Assembly: GCA_022839625.1 (NCBI GenBank)
Contig: JALHJL010000028.1
Location: 1-64,000 of the forward strand
DNA from: Phycisphaerales bacterium
Lineage (GTDB): Bacteria > Planctomycetota > Phycisphaerae > UBA1845 > Fen-1342
Reading direction: 5' to 3'
Length of the DNA: 64,000 bases
The translations under genes were made by a program, and so were the position numbers. Of this stretch, positions 60,869 to 64,000 are shown piece after piece; position 1 is the first letter of the stretch; each line of letters begins with the position of its first letter. The notes beneath the pieces were generated by a model. It worked only from the letters and a program-made list of their open reading frames with translations, made no database searches and was not told the DNA's origin.

Positions 60869-61852
60869 ATGCTCGCCAAGCTCGCCGCCATTGCGAAGAC
60901 CACGTTCCTGGAGACGATCCGGCAGCCGATCTACGGCGTGCTCCTGTGGGTGGCGGCCGGACTGCTGATGATCAACCCCAGTCTGGCCGGGTTCACCCTG
61001 GAGGGCAACGAGGGCGACATCAAGGTGGTCAAGGACGTCGGCCTGGCCACGCTGCTGCTCTACGGACTGCTGGCCAGCGTGTTCAGTGCGGCCGGCGTGA
61101 TTACACGCGAGATCGAGTCGCACACCGTGCTCACGGTCATTTCCAAGCCCGTCAACCGCGCGGTGTTTCTGGCGGGCAAGTACCTCGGCGTCTCCGGCGC
61201 CGTCCTGCTGGGCTACTACTTCCTTTGCCTGGTGTTTCTGCTGAGCATCCGGCACGGAACCATGGCGACGGCCGCCGACCGCTACGACGTGCCCGTGCTG
61301 CTCTTCTCCGGACTGGCCATCCTGCTCAGCCTCATCGCCGCCACGTTCGGCAACTACGTGTACGGTTGGCACTTCTCGACCGCGCTGACGACCTGGGTCG
61401 TGCCGCTGGGGACCTTGGCCTTCGTGCTCGTGCTGTTCATCTCGAAGGAATGGACACTCCAGTCGCCCGCCACGGACTTCGGCAACATGCAGTTGGCGTA
61501 CGCCGTGACGATGACCTTCTGCGGGGTGCTGATCCTGACGGCGTTTGCCGTCGCGCTCGCCACCCGGTTCAGCCAGGTGATCACGCTGCTGCTGTGCGCG
61601 GCGGTGTACGTGCTCGGGCTGCTCTCCGACTATTACCTCGGCCGCCCGGCCGAAGCAGGCGGCGCCTGGCTGTACAGCGTGCTGTACGCCGCCGTACCCA
61701 ACTTCCAGTTCTTCTGGACGGGCGACGCCCTCACCCAACAGCAGATCATTCCCGCGGCCCAGGTCGGCCAGGTGGCGGCGTACTCGGTCACGTACTCGCT
61801 GGCCGTGCTGGCGTTGGGCGTGACCATCTTCGAGACCCGTGAGGTGGGGTGA
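60869..61852 (+). CDS. ABC-2 type permease
   Basis: 327 residues with about six TM helices. The core motif GVITREIESHTVLTVISKPVNRAVFLAGKYLG aligns with the equivalent segment of the permease at 53334, so the two are paralogues, but this one lacks the large insert. No ATPase is beside it; the ATPase at 54719 is the nearest candidate. The start at 60869 was preferred because the sequence then begins with the usual cytoplasmic helix (AKLAAIAKTTFLETIRQPIY). A TTG at 60824 could extend it. Confidence 0.85.
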   Translation: MLAKLAAIAKTTFLETIRQPIYGVLLWVAAGLLMINPSLAGFTLEGNEGDIKVVKDVGLATLLLYGLLASVFSAAGVITREIESHTVLTVISKPVNRAVFLAGKYLGVSGAVLLGYYFLCLVFLLSIRHGTMATAADRYDVPVLLFSGLAILLSLIAATFGNYVYGWHFSTALTTWVVPLGTLAFVLVLFISKEWTLQSPATDFGNMQLAYAVTMTFCGVLILTAFAVALATRFSQVITLLLCAAVYVLGLLSDYYLGRPAEAGGAWLYSVLYAAVPNFQFFWTGDALTQQQIIPAAQVGQVAAYSVTYSLAVLALGVTIFETREVG

Positions 61853-61861
61853 AGTAACTGA

Positions 61862-61927
61862 GGGGCCAAGGGGCCGAGGGGCCAAGGGGTCGAGGGGCCG
61901 AGGGGCCGAGGGGCCAAGAGGTCGAGG
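61862..61927. repeat. 8-bp tandem repeat GGGGCCRA
   Basis: Eight units of GGGGCC(A/G)A with small changes, directly after the permease stop. Confidence 0.8.
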
Positions 61928-61955
61928 GCGCGCCCGCCTGGCACGCAGCACCCTT

Positions 61956-61987
61956 GAACCCGTGAACCCTCGAACCCTTGAACCCTT
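61956..61987. repeat. 8-bp tandem repeat GAACCCKY
   Basis: Four units: GAACCCGT, GAACCCTC, GAACCCTT, GAACCCTT. It lies between convergent genes, 28 bases from the first tandem array and with the same period. Confidence 0.8.
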
Positions 61988-61998
61988 CATCTTCATCC

Positions 61999-63981
61999 TC
62001 AGACCGGCTGCAAGGCCACCTTGCCCTCAGGCGCGGGAGTGCCCGCCGCCGCGGGCGATGTCAGCTCATGGGACTGGATGTGCTCGCCGAAGCGCACCAT
62101 GCGGGCGCTGTTGAAGACCACCAGGGCCGAAGAGAACGTGTGCAGGAACGCCGCCAGCATCGGGTGCACGTTCCAGAACACGATCGCCACCTCGGCCGTG
62201 ATGATGAACGTCACGCCGAAGATCAGGTTCTGCCAGATGACCTTCGTCGTCGCCCGCGAGAGGCGCACCATGAACGGCAGCCGTCGCAAGTCGCTGCTCA
62301 TCAGCGCCACACTGGCGCTGTTCATGGCGACGTCGCTGCCGGCCGCCCCCATCGCGATGCCCAGGTTGCCAGCCGCGAGCGCCGGGGCGTCGTTCACGCC
62401 GTCGCCCACCACGGCCACGGTGTGGCCCTTGCGCTTGAGGGCGTCGACCAGGGCCAGCTTGTCCTGGGGCAGTACCTCCGCCTGAACGTCCGAGCAGCCC
62501 ATCTCGCCGGCCACGCGCCGCGCGACCGACCAGCGGTCGCCGGTGACCATGATCAGGTCGCGGATGCCGAGCTGCCGCAGTTCCTCCAGGGCCTGCTGCG
62601 CCTCCGGCCGCGTTCGGTCCTCCAATCCGATCCAGCCCAGACAACGGCCGTTGTACGCTACGTACAGCGTGCTCAGCCCCTCCGGCTCGGCGTACTTCTC
62701 GTCTTGCAGTGCAGAGAGATCGATGCCGCTCTCCCGGAGCCAAGTCCCGCGGCCGATCTGCACCGCCCGCCCGTCGAGCTGACCCTGCACGCCTTTGCCC
62801 GAGACTTCTGCAAAACCGGCCGCATCGGCCAGCGGAACGCGGGCCTTCTCCGCCACCGCGACGATCGCGCGGGCCACGGGGTGACGACTGAGCCGCTCCA
62901 CCGAAGCCGCCGTACGGAGCAACTCCGCCGCATCCACCCCCGGGGCCGGCATCAGCCGGGTGACCGCCAGCTCCCCCGTCGTCAGGGTCCCGGTCTTGTC
63001 GAACACCACCGCGGAGAGCTTGCGGGCCCATTCCAGGTTGGTCACGTCCTTGATGTACACGCCGAGCCGGGCCGCGGCCGAGAGCGCTGCGACGATCGCG
63101 GTGGGCGTCGCGAGGATGAGCGCGCAGGGACAGGCAATCACCAGCAACGCGATGGTCTTATTCATGTCGCGGGTGAAGAACCAGACCACCCCGGCGATCA
63201 TCAACGTAACCGGCGTATACCAGGAGGCGTATTGATCGATGAGGCGCATGAGCGGAATCTTGGTCCGCTCGGCCTCGAGAATGAGGTCCTGCACTCGGCC
63301 GAGCGTCGTGTCGTGACCGACCTTGGTGACCCGGATGCGCAAGGCCCCCGTCACGTTGTTCGTGCCTCCGAACACCTCGTCCCCGGTCGCCTTCTCAGCC
63401 GGCAGGGACTCGCCGGTGATATTGGCTTCGTTGATCGTCGAATGCCCGTCGATGATCACCCCGTCCGCCGGCACGTTGTCGCCGGGCAGCACGCTCACCA
63501 CGTCGCTGGGCCGCAGCGCGTGGGCCTCGACTTCTTCCTGCGTCCCGTCGCCAAGGAGCCGTCGGGCCTTCGTGGGCGTCAGCCGAATCAGCCCCTCGAT
63601 CGCCGCGCGGGCTCCCAGGGCCGTCCGGGTTTCGATCAGGATGCTGATGAGCAGAAAGAAGGCCACCACCCCCGCCGTCTGGTACTCGCCCTTGGCCATG
63701 GCGGCCAGGATGGCCAGCGCCACCAGCTCGTCCATGTGGAGGTGGCCCGTGAGCAGCGCCTTCAGCGCATGCCACCACAGGGGCACGGCCAGCAGGAGCG
63801 CCCCGAAGCCAGCGAGCATGTCGCGATAGAAGGCCCCGCTCTGCCGGCTGCCCGAGGGGTCGCTCAGCAGCCAGCCCGCCACGAATGATGTGAGCACCAG
63901 CACGCCGCCCAGCATCGTCGCGACGAGCTTGAGCGTGGCTCGCCAGGTCTCCGATTTCACCGAAAGATGTTCGTGTGTCAT
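61999..63981 (-). CDS. P1B-type heavy-metal transporting ATPase
   Basis: 660 residues. TM helices at about 17-40, 55-75, 85-115; actuator motif TGES (189-192); metal-binding CPC at 284-286 (VIACPCALILATPTA); phosphorylation site D328 in DKTGTLTT; SRHPVA; GDGVNDAPAL. Two C-terminal TM helices follow. There is no N-terminal HMA or Cys-rich metal-binding domain. The last helix has HTFSSALVVFNSARM, which does not fit neatly the motifs I know for the Cu, Zn/Cd or Co subclasses, so the metal is undecided. It ends convergent with the ABC-2 permease. Confidence 0.9.
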   Translation of the reverse strand: MTHEHLSVKSETWRATLKLVATMLGGVLVLTSFVAGWLLSDPSGSRQSGAFYRDMLAGFGALLLAVPLWWHALKALLTGHLHMDELVALAILAAMAKGEYQTAGVVAFFLLISILIETRTALGARAAIEGLIRLTPTKARRLLGDGTQEEVEAHALRPSDVVSVLPGDNVPADGVIIDGHSTINEANITGESLPAEKATGDEVFGGTNNVTGALRIRVTKVGHDTTLGRVQDLILEAERTKIPLMRLIDQYASWYTPVTLMIAGVVWFFTRDMNKTIALLVIACPCALILATPTAIVAALSAAARLGVYIKDVTNLEWARKLSAVVFDKTGTLTTGELAVTRLMPAPGVDAAELLRTAASVERLSRHPVARAIVAVAEKARVPLADAAGFAEVSGKGVQGQLDGRAVQIGRGTWLRESGIDLSALQDEKYAEPEGLSTLYVAYNGRCLGWIGLEDRTRPEAQQALEELRQLGIRDLIMVTGDRWSVARRVAGEMGCSDVQAEVLPQDKLALVDALKRKGHTVAVVGDGVNDAPALAAGNLGIAMGAAGSDVAMNSASVALMSSDLRRLPFMVRLSRATTKVIWQNLIFGVTFIITAEVAIVFWNVHPMLAAFLHTFSSALVVFNSARMVRFGEHIQSHELTSPAAAGTPAPEGKVALQPV

Positions 63982-64000
63982 AGCTCACCGACCTGGCGAC

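Overview
The window is GC-rich bacterial chromosome, most likely from a planctomycete (a Phycisphaerae-like lineage, probably a metagenome-assembled genome). Supporting signs are a PEP-CTERM protein and dockerin-type 'DINPFI/DINAFV' remnants, a plant/planctomycete-style AroD-AroE fusion, FHA and Hanks-type kinase genes, KdsA (Gram-negative envelope), three adjacent SPFH genes, many GTG starts and wide intergenic gaps full of palindromic repeats. No rRNA, tRNA, phage or cas genes were seen. The only mobile-element trace is a broken IS110-type transposase.

Layout. 1-2350: a tandem palindromic repeat array, then decayed secreted proteins (truncated signal-peptide copy, PEP-CTERM protein, second small secreted protein, dockerin scar). 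2351-12848: an osmotic-stress and storage-carbohydrate block with a trehalose-6-P phosphatase/GH15 fusion, OtsA, an MscS channel, UspA divergent from a MarR regulator over a shared palindromic operator, a glycogen-synthase-like GT4 and a GH57 enzyme. 13037-22796: alanine racemase, a small membrane protein, FHA protein, HemW, a processive GT2 glycosyltransferase, a candidate structured RNA with its own terminator, a secreted coiled-coil protein, a receiver-XRE regulator and AroDE. 23223-34083: a Tad/Flp pilus locus (flp, cpaA, tadE, cpaB, cpaC, tadG, tadZ, tadA, tadB, tadC). 34157-37710: RsmE, KdsA, Ser/Thr kinase. 38036-46062: LivM and LivH permeases, an ABC exporter with a PDZ-like insert, a DegT aminotransferase, a DUF502 protein and a Liv-type binding protein; no LivG/LivF ATPases are present. 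46170-50733: GuaB, a lipoprotein, the IS110 remnant in repeat-rich DNA, PepD. 51002-61852: a minus-strand row of three SPFH proteins, an ABC ATPase, an ABC-2 permease and a 731-aa orphan, with a second ABC-2 permease divergent at the head. 61999-63981: a P1B metal ATPase.

How they fit. Trehalose synthesis, MscS and UspA suggest coordinated osmotic/stress handling; GT4, GH57 and GH15 suggest alpha-glucan turnover. The Tad locus is nearly complete and probably builds an adhesive pilus. The SPFH/ABC-2 row looks like one operon joining membrane-microdomain scaffolds to an exporter of unknown substrate. Several promoters can be read directly. Those of guaB, rsmE and marR place the -10 box 6-8 bases before the ATG, implying leaderless mRNAs. 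A 94-bp palindromic element occurs three times, each at the 3' end of a gene and in the same orientation relative to that gene.
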